Source: FEN-33 sp963768775 (GTDB taxonomy: Archaea > Thermoplasmatota > Thermoplasmata > Methanomassiliicoccales > UBA472). Taken from it: DNA of 64,000 bases. The stretch covers positions 248,001-312,000 of the forward strand of contig CAVYIY010000006.1 of the NCBI GenBank assembly GCA_963768775.1. The letters are read 5' to 3'. The notes beneath the pieces are model-generated. The model was not told where the DNA came from. It was given only the letters and a program-made list of their open reading frames with translations, and did not search any database. This document shows, piece by piece, positions 16,746 through 25,522 of the stretch; position 1 is the first letter of the stretch, and the number at the start of each line of letters is the position of its first letter. Position numbers and translations under genes: made by a program.

Positions 16746-17780
16746 GTGGCGAAGAACAAGCGCAGGCTCTGGCTGATCATCACGTTGGGGACGGCGACCC
16801 TATTAATTCTCTTCTTTATTTCCCTAGCCCTCGGCTCCGTCGGGATGAGCTTTGGGGAAGCGATGAACGCCCTCTGGGGCTACATCACGAAGCTGGGTGA
16901 GCCAAGCCAGCTAACTCCAAACGAGAAGATCGTTGGCTTGGTCCGCCTCCCCAGGACAGTCGCGGTGGTGGGCGTGGGCATCGGGCTGTCGGTCGCCGGG
17001 GCGGTGATGCAGGCGCTGATCCGCAACCCGCTCGTCGACCCATACATCACTGGCGTTTCGTCGGGCGCCGGGCTTGGCGCCGCGCTCGTAATGATCTCCG
17101 GAGTATCGCTTTTCGGCCTAGGGCTGTTCGCCATACCCATCGCTGCCTTCATCGGCGCGATCGCCGCCTTTGCGTTCACCCTCATGGTGGCGGAGGCATC
17201 GGGTGGGAGGGCACTCAATTACGTGCTCGCAGGCATAGTGACCGGGACTGCGCTTTCCTCCGTGATCTGGATGCTGGAGACGTTGAGCGGGAACAAGCTC
17301 AACGGTATCGTATTCTGGATGCTGGGCAGCTTCAGCTCCATCACCACGGACAAGGCTTTGCTCATCATCGTCCCCACCCTGCTGCTAGTGCTCATCGTGC
17401 TGGTGATGGCGCGCGAGATGAACGTGGTGCTACTCGGAACGGAGCAGGCCTGGCAGCTCGGCATGAACGCCCGCTCGTTCAAGCGCTGGATGATGATCCT
17501 GGCCTCGGTCCTCACGGCCGTTGCCGTGGCGTTCTCTGGCATCATCGCGTTCCTTGGGCTCATCGTACCGCACACCGCACGCATCATAGTTGGCGGCGAT
17601 CACCGGCTCTTGCTCCCGGCGAGCGTCGTATTGGGGGCGAACGTCCTCCTGGCGGCGGACATCGTCTCCAGGATCGCGATGCCAGGAGAGCAGCTGCCGG
17701 TCGGAGCGATTATCTCGCTCATCGGAGCCCCGTTCTTCGGATACCTGCTGGTCAGGAGGGGGAAGGAATACGTCGGATGA
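16746..17780 (+). CDS. btuC: Corrinoid ABC transporter, permease
   Basis: Membrane channel of the corrinoid importer, FecCD/BtuC family, about ten membrane spans in 344 residues. Typical blocks are RLPRTVAVVGVGIGLSVAGAVMQALIRNPLVDPYITGVSSGAGLGA near the N-terminus and GIIAFLGLIVPHTARIIVGGDHR, the loop that meets the ATPase, followed by LLAADIVSRIAMPGEQLPVGAIISLIGAPFFGYLL. Start is GTG at 16746; the gene begins 36 bp after btuF and ends 4 bp before btuD. Confidence 0.92.
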   Translation: MAKNKRRLWLIITLGTATLLILFFISLALGSVGMSFGEAMNALWGYITKLGEPSQLTPNEKIVGLVRLPRTVAVVGVGIGLSVAGAVMQALIRNPLVDPYITGVSSGAGLGAALVMISGVSLFGLGLFAIPIAAFIGAIAAFAFTLMVAEASGGRALNYVLAGIVTGTALSSVIWMLETLSGNKLNGIVFWMLGSFSSITTDKALLIIVPTLLLVLIVLVMAREMNVVLLGTEQAWQLGMNARSFKRWMMILASVLTAVAVAFSGIIAFLGLIVPHTARIIVGGDHRLLLPASVVLGANVLLAADIVSRIAMPGEQLPVGAIISLIGAPFFGYLLVRRGKEYVG

Positions 17781-17784
17781 GGCG

Positions 17785-18555
17785 ATGACGATCCGCGTCG
17801 CGGATCTCGAATTCGCGTATGGGGCGGATCGCACCCTGGACAAGGTGTCCTTCGAATGCCACCAGGGCGAGTTCCTCGGCCTGATCGGTCCAAACGGCTC
17901 GGGCAAGACAACGCTCCTGCGCTGCATCAATCGTCTTCTGAAGCCAAGTGGGGGTGCAGTCTTCCTGGACGGCAGGCAGGTCAACGAGATGAAGCTCACG
18001 GACATCGCTCGGGTCTGCGCGGGCGTGCCGACCGACATACCCGACGATTTCAACATCACCGCGGAGGAGTACGTCTACCTCGGGCGCTACCCCCACGTAG
18101 AAGGGCTCTGGTGGGAATCGGAGCGGGACGAGGAAGTGGTCAAGGAAGCGATCGCGCAATTCCAGCTGTCAAAGCTGCTCAAGCGCAAGCTCTTCGAGCT
18201 CAGCAGCGGCGAGAAGGAAAGAGTGATGCTAGCGAAGGCGGCAGTACAGCAGCCCAAGGTGCTGCTGGTCGACGAACCATCCGCCCACCTCGACCTCAAG
18301 TACAAGCTCCAGGTGATGGAGTTCCTGCATGACCTCTCGCGGAAAGGGATAACGGTCGTTGTCGCCTCTCACGACATCAACCTGCTGGTGCGCTACTGCG
18401 ACCGGGTGCTCATCCTGAAGGGAGGGAAGGTCGTTACCTGCGGGAAGCCCTTCGACGTAATGACGGAGGAGCTCATTCGGGATGTATACGATGTCGAAGC
18501 GGTGGTCGTCCGAACGGATAACGAAGTGTACGCATTGGCGAGGAGGGCGCTTTGA
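17785..18555 (+). CDS. btuD: Corrinoid ABC transporter, ATPase
   Basis: Cytoplasmic ATPase powering BtuC. 256 residues from the ATG at 17785, which follows the btuC stop by 4 bp; the frame is open upstream, but that part overlaps btuC. Walker A GPNGSGKTTLLR, Q-loop region CAGVPTDIP, a signature written LSSGEKERVMLAKA (second Gly of LSGGE replaced by Ser), Walker B VLLVDEPSAHLD and the H-loop ASHDIN are all in place. The last 4 bp overlap cobD. Confidence 0.92.
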   Translation: MTIRVADLEFAYGADRTLDKVSFECHQGEFLGLIGPNGSGKTTLLRCINRLLKPSGGAVFLDGRQVNEMKLTDIARVCAGVPTDIPDDFNITAEEYVYLGRYPHVEGLWWESERDEEVVKEAIAQFQLSKLLKRKLFELSSGEKERVMLAKAAVQQPKVLLVDEPSAHLDLKYKLQVMEFLHDLSRKGITVVVASHDINLLVRYCDRVLILKGGKVVTCGKPFDVMTEELIRDVYDVEAVVVRTDNEVYALARRAL

Positions 18556-19691
18556 TGACGACCAAGAACCTCACCGACCTAATGCGGCCGGAGGTCGCCC
18601 TGCTCGCGCGCGCTGCGCATGGAGGGCAGGGCTGGCGTTCTCCCGGCCTCGAGGACTTCAGCGCAAACCTCAACCCGCTGGGAGCACCGAGGGAGCTTGC
18701 GGCGATCGTTGCTGGCGCCGTCCTAGATCTGGGGCATTATCCGGACGACTCCTGCACCCGGTTCCGGGGGACGGCGGCCGCCAAGTACGGTCTGAGAGGC
18801 GAGAACGTGATTGCCGGAGCTGGCTCCTCCGAGATCATCCGCCTCTTCCCCGAGGTCTTCATTCAGAGGGGGGACAGGGTGCTTATGCCCTGGCCCACCT
18901 TCGCAGAGTATGCCGTCGCCTGCCGGCTTATGGGGGCGGAGGTGGTCCAAGCCCCACTCTCGGAATCGGCAAATTTCCGTCCTGATGTGGGCGAGCTGTT
19001 TCGTCTCCTTGACCGTAGTTTCAAGGCGGTCTATCTATGCAATCCCAACAACCCCACGGGGATGCTCTGTCGCAAGAAGGAGGTGCAGGAGCTGGTGGAG
19101 GAATGCGAGCGCCTGGGCGTTATCGTGTTCCTGGACGAGACTCTTCTGGAGCTATCGGGTCAGGAGAAGGAGCAATCACTCGCCTTCGAGGCCGAGGGGC
19201 ATTCGAACCTGCTCATCATCCGCTCACTGACGAAATCCTTTGCGATACCTGGCATGAGGCTCGGCTACGGGCTGGGGAGCCAGCAGATGATATCTTGTTT
19301 GGATCGCGCCAGGCAGAGCTGGAACCTGGGGCAGATCGAGCAGGAGGTCGGAGCGGCGCTGCTCCTGGATCATCAGGACCACGTCGACAATGGCGCGAAA
19401 ATATTGGAGCGCGAGGTCGCTTGCGTCCACACTAAGCTCAACGGCTTGGGCGCTCTGAGTATGCAGAAGCCCGACGCCTTCTACTTCTTCCTGGACCTAC
19501 GCCCGCTCGGCCTGACCGCAGCGGAGGTCGTCGCGCGACTTAGCAAGCAAGGGGTCTTGGTGCGAGACTGCGCATCGTTCGGCAAGCCGTTCGACCGCTT
19601 CGTCCGCTTCAGCGTCAAGACACCAGAGAAGAACGAGCGGTTACTGCAAGCGTTCAAGGCAGTACTGGATGCAAAGGAGGGACCGGGTTGA
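18552..19691 (+). CDS. cobD: L-threonine-O-3-phosphate decarboxylase
   Basis: PLP enzyme making (R)-1-amino-2-propanol O-2-phosphate, the linker between corrin ring and lower ligand. 379 residues of the class I/II aminotransferase fold: ENVIAGAGSSEIIRLFPEVF, CNPNNPTGMLC, VIVFLDETLLELSG, and the PLP Lys in IIRSLTKSFAIPGMRLGYGL. The family also includes histidinol-phosphate aminotransferase; placement between btuD and cbiB decides for CobD. The ATG overlaps the btuD stop and its own stop overlaps the cbiB TTG start. No threonine kinase to make the substrate is visible in the window. Confidence 0.9.
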   Translation: MMTTKNLTDLMRPEVALLARAAHGGQGWRSPGLEDFSANLNPLGAPRELAAIVAGAVLDLGHYPDDSCTRFRGTAAAKYGLRGENVIAGAGSSEIIRLFPEVFIQRGDRVLMPWPTFAEYAVACRLMGAEVVQAPLSESANFRPDVGELFRLLDRSFKAVYLCNPNNPTGMLCRKKEVQELVEECERLGVIVFLDETLLELSGQEKEQSLAFEAEGHSNLLIIRSLTKSFAIPGMRLGYGLGSQQMISCLDRARQSWNLGQIEQEVGAALLLDHQDHVDNGAKILEREVACVHTKLNGLGALSMQKPDAFYFFLDLRPLGLTAAEVVARLSKQGVLVRDCASFGKPFDRFVRFSVKTPEKNERLLQAFKAVLDAKEGPG

Positions 19692-20692
19692 ACGAGCTGC
19701 TTCTCTATGGAGCGGCGTTTGCTCTCTTCGCGGTCGGCCTTGACCTCGCCTTAGGAGAGCCGCCGTCGGTAGTCCATCCTGTGGTCTGGATCGGTCGCGT
19801 AATCGGATTCCTGGACGGGAGGGTCAAAAGGACCGAGAGGGTGGCGAGGGACCGGGCGATGGGAGTGCTAGTCGCGATAGTCCCGATCATCATCTTCGTC
19901 GTCGGCTTCACGATCCTCCTTGGGCTGCTGCACAGCGTCCTCGGCCTCTTGGTCTGGGCTATGGCATGTGCGCTGGTCTTCAAGGCAACTTTCGCTATCA
20001 AGTCGCTGCAGCAGCACGTCTATCCTGTGATGGAGGCGCTGCAGGCAGGCGATTTAGAGCTCGCGAGGAAGATGGTCTCGATAGTGGTGAGCAGGGATAC
20101 GAGCAAGCTCGACGCCGGACACGTCGCCTCTTGCGCCGTCGAGACGGTCTCCGAGAACTCCGTTGACTCGATCTTCTCCCCTTTCCTGTTTCTCGGCATC
20201 GCGGGCGTGCCTGGTGCTGTGTTCTATAGGACCTCAAACACGCTCGATGCCATGGTAGGGTACATCTCGCCGTGGCATCGCAGCGTCGGCTGGTTTTCAG
20301 CGAAGCTCGACGACGTCATGAACTTCCTTGGCGCGCGGGTTTCGCTGGTCTTCATCCTCCTCGCCTTAGTCATCATGGGCAAGGATTGGCGGAACGCCTG
20401 GAGGGTGGCCAGGCGGGACCATTCCAAAACTGCCTCGCCGAACAAGGGCTGGCCGATGGCCGCGTTCGCCGGTGGCCTGGGCATAAAGATGGAGAAGATC
20501 GGCTACTACACGTTCGGAGATGGCGACCTGCCCGAGGACCCCAGGCACGTGCGGGACGCCATCCGTCTGACCGAGCTCTCGACTTTGCTATTCTTCCTGC
20601 TCGCGGCCCTACCGCTGTTCCTAGTGATCGGGCTGCAGGTACAGCTTTGGCTGGAGCAGGTTCTGATCGGACCATTCGGAGTGATAATATGA
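19688..20692 (+). CDS. cbiB: Adenosylcobinamide-phosphate synthase
   Basis: Integral membrane amide synthase joining aminopropanol phosphate to adenosylcobyric acid. 334 residues, several hydrophobic spans (LLLYGAAFALFAVGLDLALGEPPSVVHPVVWIGRVI at the N-terminus) and the family blocks SRDTSKLDAGHVASCAVETVSENSVDSIFSPFLF, FYRTSNTLDAMVGY and DYRN-like HSKTASPNKGWPMAAFAGGLG. Start is a TTG at 19688 overlapping the cobD stop; end overlaps cbiS by 4 bp (ATATGA). Confidence 0.93.
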   Translation: MNELLLYGAAFALFAVGLDLALGEPPSVVHPVVWIGRVIGFLDGRVKRTERVARDRAMGVLVAIVPIIIFVVGFTILLGLLHSVLGLLVWAMACALVFKATFAIKSLQQHVYPVMEALQAGDLELARKMVSIVVSRDTSKLDAGHVASCAVETVSENSVDSIFSPFLFLGIAGVPGAVFYRTSNTLDAMVGYISPWHRSVGWFSAKLDDVMNFLGARVSLVFILLALVIMGKDWRNAWRVARRDHSKTASPNKGWPMAAFAGGLGIKMEKIGYYTFGDGDLPEDPRHVRDAIRLTELSTLLFFLLAALPLFLVIGLQVQLWLEQVLIGPFGVII

Positions 20693-21816
20693 ACAAGGGC
20701 ATCAAGCTGGAAGTGGAAGTGACAAAGTGCGGGGATTCGAACGTCGCAATCGTGCGCCTACCGAAGAGGATGAGAGTGCTCGCTACGACGCTAGTGAACG
20801 GCGGCTTCGTCGAATCGGACACAATGCTCATAATCCAGGTCGGGAAGGGCTACGACAACCGCGAGCCGGACCAGGACATGCGGAGCATGTGCTCCTCGCT
20901 CTCGCTGAAGAGTAACACAGTATGCTTCATGACCGCGGCCGACGTACCTAGGGCGATCTCCGTGGCGGAGGAAAGCCACAATGGAGTGCACGCCTCGGTG
21001 GTGGCGACCGCCGGGGTGGTGAACTCGGTGGTCGCGGGGGAGCTCGTGCCCGAAAGCGTGATCGCCTCCATTATGAAACCAGGGACGATCAATGTCGTTG
21101 TCGCAGTGGACGTTCCTCTCAAGCCTTCTGGGTTGGCGAATGCTATCATCACCGCCACTGAAGCAAAGACAGCTGCCATGATGGACTGTGGCATCAGGGG
21201 GACAGGAACGACCAGTGATGCAGTCGCGGTCGCTTGCCCGATTGGCGAGGGAAGCTATTACGCCGGCACGGCCACGGACGTCGGCATCGCGTTGTCACGG
21301 GCGGTGAGGAAGGCAGTGGCGGAGAGCATCACGAAGTGGGAGAGATGGAATACCCCTCCTAACCTGCTGGAGCGGCTTGAGGCCGTCGGCGTCACGATGG
21401 ACGATATGTGGGCCGCGGCCAAGGCCCTTTACTATCCCAACCCGAATTGGTCGGACTCGATGATCGAGGAGCGCTTCCGGGCGCACTTGCGATTGATCAG
21501 CGAGGACGTGAACGTGAACGCACTGGTCCATGCCGCTATCCTAATGGAGGATGAGGGCAACCGGGACCGGGTGCATGGACTCGATCGGGGGGAGTTCCAG
21601 AAGGACCCGGTACACCTGCTCGCCGACGAGCTGATCGCCATCGCCCTGGTGCAGTACATCTCTGGCACCAGGGGTCTGTTCGAGTACACCCGCTATGATA
21701 AGAAGAAGCCGGGCATCCTCGGCATCCTCGGACCGTTCCTGGACGACATCGTTGGCGCTTTGATCGGCGGAACCATGTCGAAGATCCAAACGGACCTGCT
21801 CGGGGCAGGACGATGA
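20689..21816 (+). CDS. cbiS: Bifunctional adenosylcobinamide amidohydrolase / alpha-ribazole-phosphate phosphatase
   Basis: Fusion of two cobamide-salvage activities. Residues about 1-225 are a CbiZ domain (VNSVVAGELVPESVIAS, CGIRGTGTTSDAVAVACP), which cuts the aminopropanol arm from adenosylcobinamide to give adenosylcobyric acid so that imported cobamides can be rebuilt. The remainder (about 230-375: YYPNPNWSDSMIEERFRAHLRL, KDPVHLLADELIAIALVQYISGTRGLFEYTRYDKKKPGILG, PFLDDIVGALIGG) is a CobZ/PgpA-like phosphatase that dephosphorylates alpha-ribazole-P. The same fusion, CbiS, has been characterised in Methanopyrus kandleri. The ATG at 20689 overlaps the cbiB stop; the longer open frame upstream is inside cbiB. 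Confidence 0.88.
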   Translation: MNKGIKLEVEVTKCGDSNVAIVRLPKRMRVLATTLVNGGFVESDTMLIIQVGKGYDNREPDQDMRSMCSSLSLKSNTVCFMTAADVPRAISVAEESHNGVHASVVATAGVVNSVVAGELVPESVIASIMKPGTINVVVAVDVPLKPSGLANAIITATEAKTAAMMDCGIRGTGTTSDAVAVACPIGEGSYYAGTATDVGIALSRAVRKAVAESITKWERWNTPPNLLERLEAVGVTMDDMWAAAKALYYPNPNWSDSMIEERFRAHLRLISEDVNVNALVHAAILMEDEGNRDRVHGLDRGEFQKDPVHLLADELIAIALVQYISGTRGLFEYTRYDKKKPGILGILGPFLDDIVGALIGGTMSKIQTDLLGAGR

Positions 21817-22610
21817 GCCTCAGCAGCCTCGTCAAAGCGCAGTTCTCGCTCTTTACTATCATACCCGCGAGGGCCAGCGGCGAGGAGATCGAGCAGCTTG
21901 CACGCACCTTCTGGACGGTCCCGCTGGTCGGACTATTCTTCGGCGCGGTGGCGGGGGCGACCTTCTTCCTGGCGAACCAGGTCTTCAGCGCCTTCGTCGC
22001 GGCGCTACTGGCGATACTGTTCGTGCACGGGTTCAACCGCTTCCTGCACATCGATGGGCTGAGCGACCTCGGCGACGGGCTGATTGCCGGAGGAGGGAAG
22101 GAGAAGAAGGTCGCGGCGATGAAAGACTCGCGCTCCGGAGCGGGCGGCGTCGCCTTCCTGTTCTTCTTCGAGGCCCTCGGCATCTTCGCCCTGGCGAGCT
22201 TCGCCTCAGAAAGGAGCGCGCTGTGGTTCTTCGCCCCCCTGGCCGCGGAGGTGCTGGCAAAGAATGCGCTCGTTTCCTCCGCCTCCGTCGGCAAGCCGTC
22301 ACAAGGACTGGGCGGCATTTTTGTGGGCGGTTCGAACGGCACCACCGCCTCGCTCTCCGCGATGCTCTCGTTCGTGATTCTGTTCGCCCTCGCGCTCCTG
22401 CTCCTGCCGTTCACTCATTGGAGCTTGCTCCTGGCGCTCATCATCTGCCTCTCGTTGGTGCTCGTGAGCACGGCCGTGGGCTGGGCGATCGCTCGAATCT
22501 CGATGCGTAGTTTCGGGATGGTGAACGGGGACGTGCTCGGCGCGACGAACGAAATCGCGCGTCCCGTGGCACTAATGGCCCTGACGGTGGTGATGTTCTG
22601 CCTCGCGTGA
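21813..22610 (+). CDS. cobS: Adenosylcobinamide-GDP ribazoletransferase (cobalamin synthase)
   Basis: Membrane enzyme that condenses adenosylcobinamide-GDP with alpha-ribazole, completing the cobamide. 265 residues, mostly hydrophobic, with FLHIDGLSDLGDGLIAGGGKEKKVAAMKDSRSGAGG, the conserved Asp/Gly-rich substrate site, and NGDVLGATNEIARPVALMAL near the C-terminus. It overlaps cbiS by 4 bp and cobY by 4 bp, so all final-assembly enzymes are translated in step. Confidence 0.93.
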   Translation: MSLSSLVKAQFSLFTIIPARASGEEIEQLARTFWTVPLVGLFFGAVAGATFFLANQVFSAFVAALLAILFVHGFNRFLHIDGLSDLGDGLIAGGGKEKKVAAMKDSRSGAGGVAFLFFFEALGIFALASFASERSALWFFAPLAAEVLAKNALVSSASVGKPSQGLGGIFVGGSNGTTASLSAMLSFVILFALALLLLPFTHWSLLLALIICLSLVLVSTAVGWAIARISMRSFGMVNGDVLGATNEIARPVALMALTVVMFCLA

Positions 22611-23224
22611 GCGCGATCGTCACCGCGGGTGGCAGGGGCACACGCATCAAGGAGCTGAACCAGGAGAAGTCGATGATCGAGGTCCTCGGGCGCCCGATGA
22701 TCGATTATGTGCTGGAATCGGTGGCGGGCTCGAAGGAGGTGTCGGAACTGGTGGTCACGGTGAGCGGGGCGACGCCTCTCACCGAGAACCACGTCGAGAA
22801 GCTCGGGCATCGGTTCATCAGGACGCCGGGGGAGGGGTACGTTCAAGACTTACGCTACGCGATGTACCTTTGCACAACCCCCTATGTCCTTGTCGTCCCT
22901 GCGGACATGCCGCTGATACGATCGTCGTCGATCGACTCGGTAGTGACCGCCTTCTACCGTTCTAAGAAGTCCTCGATCGTGGTCGGGGTCCCTCTCTCGG
23001 TATTCCGGGAGATGAACACAGAGCCGGCCTTCACCATGGAGATGAATGGTCAGACCGCCGTCCCGTGTGGCGTGAGCATCGTGGATCGGGACCTGATGCT
23101 GCGCGACGAGTACCTGGACGAGGCGTACAAGCTCACCGAGTTGGAGGATTTCGCGATCAACGTGAACACGGTTGCGAATTTGCGCATGGCGGAGAGCATC
23201 CTTCGCCGACGGAAAGGTGGCTAG
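22607..23224 (+). CDS. cobY: GTP:adenosylcobinamide-phosphate guanylyltransferase (archaeal)
   Basis: Transfers GMP to adenosylcobinamide phosphate; the archaeal replacement for the guanylyl step of bacterial CobU. 205 residues of nucleotidyltransferase fold: IVTAGGRGTRIKELNQEKSMIEVLGRPMIDYV at the N-terminus and VLVVPADMPLI for the metal site. Start is GTG at 22607 overlapping the cobS stop. It is the last gene of the operon, and its end overlaps the convergent cobT end by 4 bp. Confidence 0.92.
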   Translation: MSAIVTAGGRGTRIKELNQEKSMIEVLGRPMIDYVLESVAGSKEVSELVVTVSGATPLTENHVEKLGHRFIRTPGEGYVQDLRYAMYLCTTPYVLVVPADMPLIRSSSIDSVVTAFYRSKKSSIVVGVPLSVFREMNTEPAFTMEMNGQTAVPCGVSIVDRDLMLRDEYLDEAYKLTELEDFAINVNTVANLRMAESILRRRKGG

Positions 23225-24330
23225 ATTTTCCGAGTCATCAGCTTCTCATATGCCATATCCACTTCGCTCAGGATCATGGCCGCATCGAGCTTGCCCTTCG
23301 TTGCGAGCATGGCCGCGATTGACGATCCACCCGCACCAACGCCCTCCTTGACCAGGCCAGTTTCGTAGATTCGCAGCCCTTCGAAGCGCGAGCTTGCGAA
23401 GTCTAGGTTCGCGGCCAGCACTGGCACAGGCGCAATATGGCGCACGAGGCCGACTAGGCTCGAGCTCCTGTCATCTGCGATCCAGCGAGTGGTGCCTATT
23501 GCGACGTTCCCAAGAACGCTCGCGTCCATGCCCTTCACGACCCCCAGCACCGCCGCCATCTGGGTCCCCCCTGCCATGATGACGGGGATCTTACGCGCCG
23601 CTCCGATTATCGTCGCCGCGGCCGCCGGTATCATCGGGTCGCCAAGGGCCGCCACCGCCTTAAGCGGGTCCGCCCTCATCTCCTCCCTCGAGTAATGGGC
23701 GTTCTTGAGACCTTCCCGGACCACCTTGATCTTCAGTTCGTGAGGATTGCCCGGCATGCTGCTGGACACCTTGCCCTCCGCCTCGTACCCCATGGCACAG
23801 AGGGTTCCCAGGGCGGTGGTCGTGCCACCCGCTATGGACTCGCCGACCACGAGGTAATCGGAGACCTCTGCCAGGGAATTGCCGACTGCCACCCCCGCAT
23901 CGAACGCCTTCCTCGGGTCCTCGAGCGCCCATCCCGTCCGGATGTCCTTTCCGGGCTTCCCATCGAGCTCGAAGTACGGCGCGCTCGGGCGCACGTTGAC
24001 ACCGCCGTTGACGGAGAATAGCGGCATAGAACCTAACTTTAGCGCCGCCATCGTTATGAGCCCAGGTGTGGGGATGCCGCTCGGCGTTACTGGCACGCCA
24101 TTGATGCACTTGCACCAACCGTAATAGAGGAGCTCGACGTCCGCGGCCGGGGTGTAGTCGGTGATCTCGGGATTCGCTCCCGCTGCCGAAAGCCCGGGGA
24201 TCTTCCCTGTCTCAGAGTTGCCGATGACGCACGCGAAGGTAGGTTTCTTACCCATCAATTTCTGCGCGAACCGTTTCCCCCTCTCTTCCTCGTTGCAGAA
24301 CAATACGTCCTTGGGCAGGTTTGCAGACAT
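23221..24330 (-). CDS. cobT: Nicotinate-nucleotide:base phosphoribosyltransferase (archaeal CobT)
   Basis: Makes alpha-ribazole phosphate from a lower-ligand base (for example dimethylbenzimidazole) and nicotinate mononucleotide. 369 residues of the archaeal CobT form: CVIGNSETGKIPGLSAAGANPEITDYTPAADVELLYYG, FSVNGGVNVRPSAPYFELDG, VVGESIAGGTTTALGTLCAMG, VAIGTTRWIADD. It runs opposite to the btu-cob operon and is the second gene after the apgM-like gene (124 bp gap), which bears the shared operator. Its product feeds CbiS (phosphatase domain) and CobS. Confidence 0.92.
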   Translation of the reverse strand: MSANLPKDVLFCNEEERGKRFAQKLMGKKPTFACVIGNSETGKIPGLSAAGANPEITDYTPAADVELLYYGWCKCINGVPVTPSGIPTPGLITMAALKLGSMPLFSVNGGVNVRPSAPYFELDGKPGKDIRTGWALEDPRKAFDAGVAVGNSLAEVSDYLVVGESIAGGTTTALGTLCAMGYEAEGKVSSSMPGNPHELKIKVVREGLKNAHYSREEMRADPLKAVAALGDPMIPAAAATIIGAARKIPVIMAGGTQMAAVLGVVKGMDASVLGNVAIGTTRWIADDRSSSLVGLVRHIAPVPVLAANLDFASSRFEGLRIYETGLVKEGVGAGGSSIAAMLATKGKLDAAMILSEVDMAYEKLMTRKI

Positions 24331-24454
24331 CGTCTTTCACCGGATTCATTAATTATAGTATCCCCGGAAACTTCTTAGTCGTATTTATCAATTAACGATG
24401 ATTGCGCTATCTGGCTTACCTGAATGTAGTCCAATCGGAATCGTTTTGTGAGCA

Positions 24455-25522
24455 TCATGCCGATTCCCGACCTAAAAGCGTCTCGAGGAGTCGGGGTACC
24501 GGAACGAAACCCACGGCAGTCTCACGCCACCTCACCCCTTTCTGATCGTTATTACCAATGCGACCGACCGCGAATGGCACCTTCATGAGCATGTGCTGCC
24601 CAGTGACGGAGGAGGTACCATGGTCCACGATGAATGCGATCCTGTATCCCCCAAGTGAGTCGCGGTTCTCCCCCAGAAGCCGGTCGACGTCCTCTATGAT
24701 CTCGACCTTCCTTTTGGGCATTCGCTTATGGCTGACATCGTCTGTCTCCTCGACGTGCCATATCACGTTTGATGTCCGCAAAGAAGGAACCACCTTCTCA
24801 AATCCATCACGGTAACCCTCTGCCGACTTCGTCTCGAGGCCGAAGTAGGCCGCCACCCCAAGCACGGAGGGACTCTTCGATACGATCGTCAGGCCCTTCG
24901 TCGACGGCATCGGAGCGCGGTCTGGGTCGTCATCCAGCCTCCCACCGCCCCAGGGCATCGTGACCAGACCGTCGTTCTGCCTCATCATCGCACTCACGAA
25001 CGGATCTAAGTTCCCAAACACTCCCTCCTCGAGGTGGGCCGGGGCGGGAGGCATAGGTAGGTCTTGAACTATGTCCGACCGGACCTTGAGCAGGCCTTTT
25101 CCTTCCCCATAGAAGAACAACCTAGGGTCGAGGTGTCCGATATGACGGATGTTCCATTCCGCCAACTGCCGCAGCCTCTCCAGATCGTCCTCGGAGACCG
25201 AGTAGTCCCAATAGGCCCTATGATCCTTGAGCCTCGCCGGCGAGAGCCGGTACGCGACCTCTCCCGGTCCGAGAGCCAGGCCGTTGCCGAGCATCTCGAT
25301 GACGCCTCGGGGCACGTTCCTCTCCTTCCCCCCCAGGAACTCGAGCGTGAATAGATGGGTGTAGGCGCGGGCATCTGTGCATCCATGGATCCCATTAGCG
25401 GCGATCGAATCGATGAACGGCTTGGTTGCACTTGCGAGCGGGGTTTTCCCTCCCAGCTCCCGGACACTCCCTTCCGCAGCGCCATCCAGAAAGATGATTA
25501 GAGTGTTAGTTGGATTAATCAT
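24455..25522 (-). CDS. ApgM-like (alkaline phosphatase superfamily) enzyme of the cobamide locus
   Basis: 355 residues distantly like archaeal 2,3-bisphosphoglycerate-independent phosphoglycerate mutase: metal Asp in LIIFLDGAAEGSVRELGGKTPLASATKPFIDSIAANG and C-terminal FIVDHGTSSVTGQHMLMKVPFAVG (DHGT...H metal ligands). The middle differs from glycolytic ApgM and is shorter, so a changed substrate is likely. It is first in a minus-strand operon with cobT, is probably leaderless (TATA-like AAGAATTAAGG about 26 nt before the ATG) and carries the cobamide-locus operator across its start codon. Since CbiS already supplies an alpha-ribazole phosphatase, its step in the pathway is open; glycolytic mutase is the alternative. 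Confidence 0.72.
   Translation of the reverse strand: MINPTNTLIIFLDGAAEGSVRELGGKTPLASATKPFIDSIAANGIHGCTDARAYTHLFTLEFLGGKERNVPRGVIEMLGNGLALGPGEVAYRLSPARLKDHRAYWDYSVSEDDLERLRQLAEWNIRHIGHLDPRLFFYGEGKGLLKVRSDIVQDLPMPPAPAHLEEGVFGNLDPFVSAMMRQNDGLVTMPWGGGRLDDDPDRAPMPSTKGLTIVSKSPSVLGVAAYFGLETKSAEGYRDGFEKVVPSLRTSNVIWHVEETDDVSHKRMPKRKVEIIEDVDRLLGENRDSLGGYRIAFIVDHGTSSVTGQHMLMKVPFAVGRIGNNDQKGVRWRETAVGFVPVPRLLETLLGRESA

Noticed and set aside
24455..25522. Calling this gene the missing alpha-ribazole phosphatase
   Set aside because: The C-terminal domain of CbiS (20689-21816) already has the CobZ features, so the gap is filled.
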